Origin: Clostridia bacterium
GTDB taxonomy: Bacteria > Bacillota > Clostridia > Oscillospirales > CAG-272
Assembly: GCA_017958705.1 (NCBI GenBank)
Contig: JAGDCE010000361.1
Span: forward strand, 1-6,487
DNA: 6,487 nucleotides
Direction: 5' to 3'
The notes beneath the pieces are model-generated. The model was given only the letters and a program-made list of their open reading frames with translations. It did no database searches and was not told the origin of the DNA. Of the stretch, positions 1 to 5,390 are shown in pieces. A program made the position numbers and the translations under genes. Positions within the stretch are counted from its first letter, which is position 1. Every line of letters begins with the position of its first letter.

Positions 1-91
1 GCTTTTGTTAAGTGCGCACTTACTCACCACTCGAATGTGAGGTGAAAAAACTTCCTTATGACGGTCGGGCATTTGCGCCACGGTGGTTTTT
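1..91. other. Non-coding stretch with a 14-bp palindrome
   Basis: No convincing gene is seen here. Positions 9-22 read TAAGTGCGCACTTA, a perfect 14-bp palindrome, which could be a protein-binding site or part of a larger repeat element continuing outside the window. A 28-codon GTG-started frame (12-98) exists but begins directly after an in-frame stop, has no ribosome binding site and ends inside the repeat array, so it is not called. The stretch leads straight into the repeat array at 92. Confidence 0.5.
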
Positions 92-273
92 CAGCTAAAT
101 TGCTCGCTTGCGCTCGCAGCTAAATTGAAGCCTTGCGGCTTCAGCTAAATTGCTCGCTTGCGCTCGCAGCTAAATTGCTCGCCTGCGCTCGCAGCTAAAT
201 TGCTCGCCTGCGCTCGCAGCTAAATTGAAAACCTGCGGTTTTCAGCTAAGCTGAAGCCTTGCGGCTTCAGCTT
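92..273. repeat. Tandem array of seven ~25-nt hairpin-like repeats
   Basis: Units begin at 92, 117, 142, 167, 192, 217 and 243. Units 1-5 are exactly 25 nt, unit 6 is 26 nt and unit 7 is a diverged end unit. Each of units 1-6 starts with the constant block CAGCTAAATT, followed by arm - core (TTGC or CTGC) - arm. Three arm families occur: gctcgc (units 1, 3, 4, 5), gaagcc/ggcttc (units 2 and 7) and gaaaacc/ggttttc (unit 6). The last two families form perfect hairpins with different sequences, so pairing is kept while sequence changes. The gctcgc units instead repeat the same arm directly and can pair only at four of six positions. There is no spacer-type unique sequence, so this is not a CRISPR. 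I do not recognise a named repeat family. The array begins directly beyond the stop codon of the vWA gene. Confidence 0.9.
248..273 (-). terminator. Stem-loop just after the vWA stop codon, possible 3' end hairpin
   Basis: The last repeat unit forms a perfect 11-bp stem (arm AAGCTGAAGCC at 248-258, partner at 263-273) with a TTGC loop, starting one nucleotide beyond the stop codon (275-277) of the minus-strand vWA gene. Its constant block is altered (aagct in place of aaatt), which lengthens the stem from 6 to 11 bp compared with unit 2. There is no U tract after it in the minus-strand transcript, so it is not a standard intrinsic terminator. It may instead stabilise the mRNA 3' end or act with Rho. 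The hairpin is certain as sequence; its role is inferred. Confidence 0.35.
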
Positions 274-274
274 G

Positions 275-1762
275 TTACTGCTGCTGATCGTTTCTTGTCT
301 GCGTGTAGGGGATCTTTTCTCCGTGATATACGCCGCAGTATTCACAGCTTATGCGGATCATGCACTCGTTTAGCGTTTCGACCACGTGATCTCCGACCTC
401 GGCTTCCTTATGACCGGCGCCTATGCCGGAATCGTTCGTGATGAACACGTACGTGCCGCCGGTGACGACCGCGAACGATCTGAGGATTATCTCCGTTTCA
501 AGATCCACGCCGGACGACGCGACGGGGATGATGCGTATTCCCTGCTTCGCCGCTTCCGTCAGAGACGACGCGATGCTTGCGTTCACTTCCTGGACTTCCT
601 GTTCCTTGTGAGGCGGCGCGTCGAGCACGAAGAAGCAGAGCTTCACGGCATCATTTCTCCACCGGTGGCCGGTCACGGCGTTCTCGAGCGCGGTATGGAC
701 CGCCTCGGGGTAGTCGCCGCCGCCCATGGCAAATTCACCGGCGATCTGCCCGAGGCATTCGCTGATATCGCTTCTGAAGTCGTAGTATTTGACGACGTAA
801 TCGTCGCCTTCGTCACGGTAAAAGTTCACGCTGACGCGGACGGACAGATTTTCGCCCGCCTCGTGGATACGGCTGACAAGGTCTGACAGCTCGGCTTTGA
901 TATATTCGAGCTCGTCGCCCATACTGCCGGTGGTGTCGATCATGAGCATCAGATCGAGCGCGGTGACCGAAATTCCGGCTTCCTGCGCCTGCACTTCTAT
1001 CTCCGTTTTGCCGTCGAGCGCGACGACGTTATCGCCTACGACCGCGGCCTCGGCCTGATCTTCGCCGGTCAGTCCGCACGGCAGATACGCGCGGCCGTTG
1101 ACGTCGGTCTTCGCGGTGAACACGGTCTTGTCGCCCGATATCAGTTTGACTTCAGTGTTGAAGCACGGCGCGTCACCCGCCTTGACGGTGACGGTAACGA
1201 TCTTTGCCGGGCTGATCTTTCTTTCGTTCACGTATCTGCTCCACGTCGCGGACGCCAGTTTTTCATACCACTGTCCGAGCGCGTCGAGATCCTTCCACTC
1301 GCCGGCGGTAAGCGTTCCCGCTTTCGCGTCGAGGTCGTTTTTCCAGTATTCTACGGCGTCGGGAGCGTCGGCTACGCCTTCCGGAGACGCGGCGGAAGGC
1401 GCGATTTCCTTGACGCCATATCCGGAACGGTCGACATCCGCGGACGCGATTCCGGTACCGTCATATAACGGTCCGACGCCGGTCCCGCCGATCACGCCGT
1501 CGTTGTACGTCACCTCGCCCTCGGGCCCGTTGACTTCGGCATCCGTCAAAGAATCGGATTCCGTCCCGTTGATTTCCGGCACAGGCGGAGCCTTTCTCGC
1601 TCTTCCGGCTATCACAAGGACCGTCGGAAGCGTGACCGCTATCGCGAGCACCGCCGCTATGACCGAGATGCGCGCGGCTTTTCTGCGCTTCACGGTCTGT
1701 ATTTCGTTGTATTCGTCTCTTTTCTGCAAGATCTGTCTTGCCCTTGTCTCACTGTCCTTCAT
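275..1762 (-). CDS. Membrane-anchored von Willebrand factor A domain protein, candidate anti-sigma/sensor
   Basis: This is a 495-residue protein with one membrane helix. Residues 1-31 are short, charged and probably cytoplasmic; residues 32-53 are hydrophobic (ISVIAAVLAIAVTLPTVLVIAG). A low-complexity, Gly/Asp/Pro-rich linker follows (about 57-135), then a segment with an LTAGEW motif (151-156). Residues about 186-258 look like a small beta-sandwich of the carboxypeptidase-regulatory type (VNGRAYLP at 221-228). The vWA domain spans about 268-450: DTTGSM (276-281) is the MIDAS metal-binding motif, GGGDYPEA is at 347-354, and DAPPH (381-385) ends the next core strand. A CEYC motif lies near the C terminus (473-476). 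There is no signal-peptidase site, so the helix probably acts as an anchor with the bulk outside the cell. The start has an excellent AGGAGG site 8 nt upstream, inside the end of the sigma gene, which it overlaps by 14 nt. The overlap and topology suggest an anti-sigma or sensor role; vWA function itself (metal-dependent protein binding) is family knowledge. The ligand is unknown. Confidence 0.9.
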   Translation of the reverse strand: MKDSETRARQILQKRDEYNEIQTVKRRKAARISVIAAVLAIAVTLPTVLVIAGRARKAPPVPEINGTESDSLTDAEVNGPEGEVTYNDGVIGGTGVGPLYDGTGIASADVDRSGYGVKEIAPSAASPEGVADAPDAVEYWKNDLDAKAGTLTAGEWKDLDALGQWYEKLASATWSRYVNERKISPAKIVTVTVKAGDAPCFNTEVKLISGDKTVFTAKTDVNGRAYLPCGLTGEDQAEAAVVGDNVVALDGKTEIEVQAQEAGISVTALDLMLMIDTTGSMGDELEYIKAELSDLVSRIHEAGENLSVRVSVNFYRDEGDDYVVKYYDFRSDISECLGQIAGEFAMGGGDYPEAVHTALENAVTGHRWRNDAVKLCFFVLDAPPHKEQEVQEVNASIASSLTEAAKQGIRIIPVASSGVDLETEIILRSFAVVTGGTYVFITNDSGIGAGHKEAEVGDHVVETLNECMIRISCEYCGVYHGEKIPYTQTRNDQQQ

Positions 1763-2297
1763 ATACGAAACCCTCCTGTTGCAGCTCGTCTTTCAGCGCG
1801 CGTTTGGCGCGGAGTATGAGCTGATGTACGTTGTTTTTGCTTTTGTGCAAAAGCTTTGATATCTGATCCGCTTTCATGTCCTCGAAGAAGCTGAGCCACA
1901 GCACCTCGCGGTATTCCGGGCGCAGTCTGTCCATCGCCCGGTAAAGCTGACGCTTCGTCTCGTCTTCTATGTAAGACGATTCGGGATCGTCGGGCGCGGC
2001 GGCGTTCTCGTCGATCTGTTCGTGCGGCGGCGTCCTGTCGCGCCGCATGCTGTCAAGCGCGACGTTCCTGCCTATGCTGTAAAGCCAGGTCCGGAACGAC
2101 GATGCGCCGTGAAACGCCGGTTTTTTCACCGCGAGCTTGAAGAACGTGTCGTCCGCCAACTCTTCCGCGCGGAAAAAGTCTCCCACTATACCGTTGATAT
2201 ACATAGTGAGTCCGTCGGAATATTCGCGGACCAGCTCGTAAAAGCCTTCATCCTGCCCGCTTCTGTATTTTTCGTAACTTTCGGCGCCCTTATCCAT
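1749..2297 (-). CDS. ECF-family RNA polymerase sigma factor
   Basis: From the chosen start this is a 182-residue protein, the usual size of extracytoplasmic-function sigma factors. Sigma region 2 covers about residues 10-86, including AEELADDTFFKL (44-55) and FRTWLYSIGRNVALDSMRR (68-86), the typical core-binding and -10 recognition helices. A variable acidic linker follows (87-112). Sigma region 4 covers about 114-172, with LRPEYREVLWLSFFEDM (125-141) and a helix-turn-helix at about 142-168 for -35 recognition. Regions 1.1 and 3 are absent, as expected. The ATG at 2297 is preferred because a GGAG site lies 6 nt upstream; the ATG six codons further up (2315) has no such site. The gene overlaps the downstream vWA membrane protein by 14 nt, suggesting translational coupling and, by analogy with other ECF operons, a sigma/anti-sigma pair. 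Its regulon is unknown. A candidate self-recognised promoter lies upstream at 2345-2371. Confidence 0.95.
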   Translation of the reverse strand: MDKGAESYEKYRSGQDEGFYELVREYSDGLTMYINGIVGDFFRAEELADDTFFKLAVKKPAFHGASSFRTWLYSIGRNVALDSMRRDRTPPHEQIDENAAAPDDPESSYIEDETKRQLYRAMDRLRPEYREVLWLSFFEDMKADQISKLLHKSKNNVHQLILRAKRALKDELQQEGFVYEGQ

Positions 2298-2300
2298 TGT

Positions 2301-2308
2301 CTTCTCCG
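2301..2308 (-). promoter_or_regulatory. Ribosome binding site that sets the sigma factor start
   Basis: On the minus strand CGGAGAAG lies here, with its GGAG core 6 nt from the ATG at 2297. It sits within the six extra codons that a start at 2315 would add. The region before the 2315 ATG (aactgcagactttca) has no Shine-Dalgarno match, so 2297 is the better start. Confidence 0.7.
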
Positions 2309-2344
2309 ATTGCATTGAAAGTCTGCAGTTCTTTCGTATAGTTA

Positions 2345-2371
2345 GACGTACGTTTTTTTCTTTTTCTTACA
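2345..2371 (-). promoter_or_regulatory. Candidate ECF-type promoter for the sigma/vWA operon
   Basis: The minus strand reads TGTAAG (2371-2366), a 17-nt A-rich spacer, then CGTC (2348-2345). This resembles the ECF promoter pattern known from Bacillus (TGAAAC or TGTAAC, 16-17 nt, CGTC/CGTA/CGAC). The G at the last -35 position departs from consensus. Transcription would begin near 2338, leaving a leader of about 40 nt before the ATG at 2297. ECF factors commonly transcribe their own operon, so this fits autoregulation. No good sigma-A promoter was seen in this interval. The -10 element overlaps an ACGTACGT palindrome (2346-2353). Confidence 0.4.
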
Positions 2372-2381
2372 CTTTTTTTGC

Positions 2382-2418
2382 AAAAAAGGCGCCCTTTTTT
2401 TCACGGGCGCCGTTTTTT
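2382..2418 (-). terminator. Intrinsic terminator of the GntR-ABC operon
   Basis: A 7-bp all-GC stem (GGCGCCC at 2388-2394 pairing with GGGCGCC at 2405-2411) with a 10-nt loop is followed, in the minus-strand transcript, by six U residues (2387-2382). An A run on the other side can extend the pairing past one mismatch. It starts within a few nucleotides of the permease stop codon (2418-2420). Because both sides carry A/T runs it could also stop plus-strand transcription, but no plus-strand gene is upstream. It separates the ABC operon from the co-oriented sigma operon. Confidence 0.9.
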
Positions 2419-3326
2419 CAGTTGAGATTGAGTTTTCTCTTTGTGATACGCAGCGACATCAGCCACGAAAATACCGTGACCGCGCACAGCACGATCGCGA
2501 TGATGAGCATCGCCGCTATCGCAAGATCCATAAAGACCCCTATCAGCTCCGCCGCCGCGCCTTCAAGCGACCCGAAGAGGGTGAAGGACGTCGGCAGTAA
2601 ACCGCCGATCTCACCGTAGATCCTGTCGAAAGACGTGATCCCGATCACGTATACCGCTATCACCACGGCTGACAGGATGAACATTATGGCGTAGCTGATG
2701 CCGATGAACATGCCGATCGACGCAAAAGCTCTCGCCTTCTTCGCCCTGTGCGTCACCGCCGCGCAGAACGAGTACAGCGACGGGCCGTAGAACATCAGCG
2801 CCGCCGCGATGATGACGAACAGCGCGATTATCGTGAACACTTTTATCGGGCTCGTTTTCAGCACTTCGATAAACAGGCTGACAATCCAGTCGAGCGCTTT
2901 CAAAAGCGAAGAGCCTCCGTCGCCGAAAGACACCGTGAGCTTGAATATCGCCGCCGCCGCGGGTATCGCCGCCATGATCGCGGATACGATATAGCTGAAA
3001 AACGTCCATACGGCGCCGGTCAGTATCTTGCTGTTTATTATATCGCCGGTCTTTACCGGAAGCGTGAACGTCAGATAACCTTCATCGGAAAACATATTGC
3101 GGTAAATGCGGACGATCATGAAAATAGTAGAGCAGACCGCTATCGCCTCGATGCCGATAGAAAGCACCTGAAGCACGATCTCCAGGCCGAAGATCATGAC
3201 GAGATCGTTTGAGAACAGCATTATGCCGCCGGTGACGAGCAGCGACAGGCATACGCCGCCGAGATACAGCCACGGGAGTATGCGCGCCATGTATCTCATG
3301 TCGTATTTCATCAGTTTGCCTAACAT
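2418..3326 (-). CDS. ABC transporter permease, six-helix ABC-2-like subunit
   Basis: This is a 302-residue integral membrane protein with about six hydrophobic helices, at roughly residues 16-38, 45-72, 100-127, 162-182, 203-231 and 262-291. Between helices 2 and 3 is a conserved-looking cytoplasmic segment, RIYRNMFSDEGYLTFTLPV (73-91), typical of the permeases paired with YtrA-regulated ATPases in Bacillota. It should form the membrane channel of an exporter driven by the adjacent ATPase; the substrate cannot be told from sequence. Its ATG overlaps the ATPase stop codon by 7 nt and is served by a strong GGGAGGTG site about 6 nt upstream, so the two are translationally coupled. The C terminus is basic (ITKRKLNLN) and probably cytoplasmic. 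The intrinsic terminator begins at the stop codon, so this is the last gene of the operon. Confidence 0.92.
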   Translation of the reverse strand: MLGKLMKYDMRYMARILPWLYLGGVCLSLLVTGGIMLFSNDLVMIFGLEIVLQVLSIGIEAIAVCSTIFMIVRIYRNMFSDEGYLTFTLPVKTGDIINSKILTGAVWTFFSYIVSAIMAAIPAAAAIFKLTVSFGDGGSSLLKALDWIVSLFIEVLKTSPIKVFTIIALFVIIAAALMFYGPSLYSFCAAVTHRAKKARAFASIGMFIGISYAIMFILSAVVIAVYVIGITSFDRIYGEIGGLLPTSFTLFGSLEGAAAELIGVFMDLAIAAMLIIAIVLCAVTVFSWLMSLRITKRKLNLN

Positions 3327-4015
3327 CTGAACACCTCCCTGAAAAGCATATCGACGGATTTTCCGGTATTTTCACGGATATTGTCCGCGGAATCGGCGAG
3401 AACGATCTGTCCGTCCTTCAGAAACACCGCGTCGTCGAGCACGTTTTCTATATCGTAGATCAGGTGCGTCGAGATTATTACGGACGCGTTCTCGGAATAA
3501 TTGCGTATTATCGTGTTGAGGATATAATCTCTCGCCGCGGGGTCGACGCCGGCTATCGGCTCGTCGAGGAAATACGCCTTTGCCGCGCGGCTCATCACGA
3601 GTACGAGCTGGACCTTTTCCTTCGTGCCTTTAGAAAGCGTTTTGAGCGTGCGTTTGATATCGATGCCGAGCCTCGTCAGCATCTCGGTCGCCTTGACGCG
3701 GTCGAAATCGCGGTAAAAGTCTGCGAAATAGTCGACGAATGACTGTACCGACATCCATTCGCTCATATACGAGCGCTCGGGCAGGTAGGCTATCTCCGCT
3801 TTGCTCTCCGGTCCCGGTTCCCTGCCGTTTATGTATACTTTGCCGGCGGTCGGCGTAAGCAGTCCGGCGGTCAGCTTTATGAGCGTCGTTTTGCCGGAGC
3901 CGTTCGGTCCGAGCAGACCGACGATGCGTCCCGCCGGTATATCGAGATCGATGCCGGCGAGCGCCGTGATCGCGCCGTACCGCTTGGTGAGATTTCTGTA
4001 TTCAATGAGTGCCAA
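3320..4015 (-). CDS. ABC transporter ATP-binding protein (YtrB-like)
   Basis: This 231-residue ATPase has all expected motifs. Walker A is GPNGSGKT (36-43). The Q-loop region reads YLPE (77-80), with Glu where Gln is usual, which is common in this ABC-2 group. The signature is LSKGTKEKVQ (127-136), a relaxed form of LSGGQ. Walker B and catalytic Glu are AYFLDEP (147-153), the D-loop is GVDP (156-159) and the switch His is H184. It would hydrolyse ATP on the cytoplasmic face to drive the downstream permease. The start is TTG at 4015; an AAGGGGG site lies about 9 nt upstream and MALIEYRNLTKRYG aligns as a normal ABC N terminus. The gene overlaps the GntR gene by 14 nt and the permease by 7 nt. 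The TTG start and overlap may tune its expression relative to the repressor. Substrate unknown; antimicrobial peptide or envelope-stress export is the usual role of relatives. Confidence 0.95.
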   Translation of the reverse strand: MALIEYRNLTKRYGAITALAGIDLDIPAGRIVGLLGPNGSGKTTLIKLTAGLLTPTAGKVYINGREPGPESKAEIAYLPERSYMSEWMSVQSFVDYFADFYRDFDRVKATEMLTRLGIDIKRTLKTLSKGTKEKVQLVLVMSRAAKAYFLDEPIAGVDPAARDYILNTIIRNYSENASVIISTHLIYDIENVLDDAVFLKDGQIVLADSADNIRENTGKSVDMLFREVFRC

Positions 4016-4373
4016 GTCTGTTGTCCCCCTTTTCGCTAAGCATTTTTATCGCGGACGCGGCGTCGACACCGATCTGAGCCATCTTCTGCAGATATTCTCC
4101 GGTGTACTGCGACGCCATCGCCTCCCTTGCGTTCTCTATCACCGCCGGATCGTCCGTTATGAATTTTCCGGTGGTGCGCTGCGTGTAGATCAGCCCCCTG
4201 TCCTCCAGATAGAAAAGGGCTCTCTGTACCGTGTTCGGGTTTGCCTGCATCAGCTCGGCAAGCTCCCTTACCGTCGGCAGTTTCGCGCCGGGCGGATACT
4301 GCCCGGACAGTACCATGGTGTAAATTTTGTCTATCAGCTGTACGTATACCGGCCTGCTGTCGGCAGCGTTCAT
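4002..4373 (-). CDS. GntR-family transcriptional regulator, YtrA subfamily
   Basis: From the chosen ATG this is a 123-residue protein. An N-terminal winged helix-turn-helix covers about residues 7-72 (PVYVQLIDKIYTMVLSGQYPPG, then LPTVRELAELMQANPNTVQRAL as the HTH and RGLIYTQRTTGKFI as the wing). A short helical tail of about 45 residues follows, too small for the ligand domains of FadR or HutC types; this short form is the YtrA subfamily, which usually dimerises through the tail and represses its own ABC operon. The ATG at 4373 is preferred over the one three codons upstream (4382), because the AGAGGAG site abuts the latter with no spacing. It is the first gene of the operon, preceded by a near-consensus sigma-A promoter and a candidate operator. 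The inducing signal cannot be read from the sequence. Confidence 0.93.
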   Translation of the reverse strand: MNAADSRPVYVQLIDKIYTMVLSGQYPPGAKLPTVRELAELMQANPNTVQRALFYLEDRGLIYTQRTTGKFITDDPAVIENAREAMASQYTGEYLQKMAQIGVDAASAIKMLSEKGDNRLGTH

Positions 4374-4382
4374 GCGATACAT

Positions 4383-4389
4383 CTCCTCT
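4383..4389 (-). promoter_or_regulatory. Ribosome binding site that sets the GntR gene start
   Basis: The minus strand reads AGAGGAG here. It is 9 nt from the ATG at 4373 but directly adjacent (0 nt) to the ATG at 4382, which ribosomes could not use with this site. This supports the shorter protein beginning MNAADSRPVYVQ. Confidence 0.65.
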
Positions 4390-4390
4390 C

Positions 4391-4412
4391 TTGTGTCGTT
4401 TGATTAGCACAA
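4391..4412. promoter_or_regulatory. Candidate operator for the GntR/YtrA-type regulator
   Basis: TTGTG (4391-4395) and CACAA (4408-4412) form an inverted repeat with a 12-nt spacer. It begins at the edge of the -10 box of the operon promoter (4412-4417) and covers the expected transcription start. A bound dimer there would block transcription, the usual arrangement for self-repressing YtrA-type regulators. Arms of only 5 bp may occur by chance, so the call is tentative. Confidence 0.35.
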
Positions 4413-4440
4413 TGATACCACAACTCTCATTATTTGTCAA
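4412..4440 (-). promoter_or_regulatory. Sigma-A promoter of the GntR-ABC operon
   Basis: The minus strand has TTGACA (4440-4435), a 17-nt spacer and TATCAT (4417-4412). The -35 is a perfect match and the -10 has one mismatch to TATAAT, with ideal spacing. Transcription should begin near 4405, about 32 nt before the ATG at 4373. An A-rich run (4454-4460 on the opposite strand as T) lies upstream and may act as an UP element. Confidence 0.85.
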
Positions 4441-4469
4441 TACTTTTCGGAATTTTTTTCACTACATAC

Positions 4470-4498
4470 TTGAAAAAACCGATGAAATAATATATAAT
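4470..4498 (+). promoter_or_regulatory. Sigma-A promoter of the hydrolase-ligA operon
   Basis: TTGAAA (4470-4475), a 17-nt spacer and a perfect TATAAT (4493-4498) form a near-consensus promoter. Transcription should begin near 4505, giving a leader of about 33 nt before the ATG at 4538. It points away from the GntR promoter, with 29 nt between the two -35 boxes. Confidence 0.87.
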
Positions 4499-4537
4499 AA
4501 GTTAGAATATGACGATCACGAAAGGCGGGATGATGAA

Positions 4538-5389
4538 ATGAAACTTACCTATATCGGGACTGCCGCCGCTGAAGCGGTGCCGGCACTGTTCTGCGAGTGT
4601 TCTTTCTGCGAAAAAGCAAGAAAAACGGGAGGCAAGGAGTTTCGGAGAAGAAGCGGAGCCGTGATAAACGACGATCTGATGATAGATTTTTCACCCGACG
4701 CGTACACAGGCACGCTTGCGCTCGGGATAAGGCTCGATAAAATCGACTATCTTCTTTTCACACATTCACACAGTGATCATTTCTGCGTACACGAACTTGA
4801 ATTCAGAATGGTCCCGCCGTTCGCGCTGCTTCCGGAGGATAAGGCAAATCTGTATGTGTTCGGCAACAGGAACGTCGAGGCGGGGATAGAAGCCGTCTTC
4901 GGCAAGGATCTTTCCCGCCGCGGCTTCGATTTCAGTTTCGTTCCGCCGTATCAGCCGTTTCAGATCGGCAGATACACAGTGACGCCGCTTTCGGCGCACC
5001 ACTGCCTGCCGGAGGACGCGTATATTTACCTGATAGAAAGTGAAGGCGTGAGCCTGCTTTACGGCAACGACTCCGGTATGCTGATACCGTCGACGTTCGA
5101 ATATCTGAAGGGCAGAAAGCTCGACATCGTATCGCTCGACTGCACGCTCGGTCACAGCCCAAACGAGACCGGTCACATGGGCTTCGCCGCAAACCTCAAG
5201 GTCAAGCGGATACTTGAAGAAAACGGCTGCGTTAAAGACGACACGGTCTTTATCAGCCACCATTTCAGCCACAACGGTCTGCGCGCCGACGATCCGGGCG
5301 AAGTCGACTGGACTTATGAAAACTTCATGGAGATGGCAAAACCGCACGGCTTTATCATGTCGTACGACGGACTCGTGATAGAGAGATAA
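4538..5389 (+). CDS. Metallo-beta-lactamase-fold hydrolase, PhnP-like
   Basis: This is a 283-residue cytoplasmic metal-dependent hydrolase. The HSHSDH motif (76-81) is the HxHxDH metal site of the superfamily. Further likely metal ligands are H154 or H155 in SAHHCLP, D178 in YGNDSG and a His in the SHHFSHNG segment (240-247). Near the N terminus CECSFC (19-24) gives a CxCxxC cluster. A like-placed cluster binds a structural zinc in PhnP, the phosphoribosyl cyclic phosphodiesterase, and the order GT..A....C.C..C......RRRSG fits that group, so a phosphodiesterase on a small cyclic phosphate or nucleotide is the best guess. No phosphonate genes are nearby, so I give no gene symbol. The reading frame stays open upstream to 4241, but the promoter -10 lies inside that extension, and the ATG at 4538 has a GGCGGG site about 8 nt before it. 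The stop is one nucleotide from the ligA start. Confidence 0.9.
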   Translation: MKLTYIGTAAAEAVPALFCECSFCEKARKTGGKEFRRRSGAVINDDLMIDFSPDAYTGTLALGIRLDKIDYLLFTHSHSDHFCVHELEFRMVPPFALLPEDKANLYVFGNRNVEAGIEAVFGKDLSRRGFDFSFVPPYQPFQIGRYTVTPLSAHHCLPEDAYIYLIESEGVSLLYGNDSGMLIPSTFEYLKGRKLDIVSLDCTLGHSPNETGHMGFAANLKVKRILEENGCVKDDTVFISHHFSHNGLRADDPGEVDWTYENFMEMAKPHGFIMSYDGLVIER

Positions 5390-5390
5390 C

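Noticed and set aside
12..98. 28-codon GTG-started small ORF
   Set aside because: It starts right after a stop, has no ribosome site and ends within the repeat array.
92..273. CRISPR array
   Set aside because: There are no unique spacers: units abut with a 25-nt period and vary only in the arms, and no cas gene is near.
386..886. 166-codon plus-strand frame opposite the vWA domain
   Set aside because: Antisense shadow of the vWA coding sequence; no family resemblance.
1098..1859. 253-codon plus-strand frame opposite the vWA gene
   Set aside because: It is antisense to the clearly recognisable vWA and sigma genes, has no domain and no ribosome site, and arises from GC-rich codon bias.
2748..3212. 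154-codon plus-strand frame opposite the permease
   Set aside because: Arg/His-rich low-complexity product antisense to a clear six-helix permease; a shadow frame.
4446..4462. Possible terminator at the T run between the divergent promoters
   Set aside because: No stable stem precedes the T run; it is better explained as an A/T-rich upstream promoter element.
4241..4537. N-terminal extension of the hydrolase frame
   Set aside because: The extension overlaps the GntR gene and contains the promoter -35 and -10 boxes, so it would not be in the transcript; homology-like sequence begins at MKLTYIGT.
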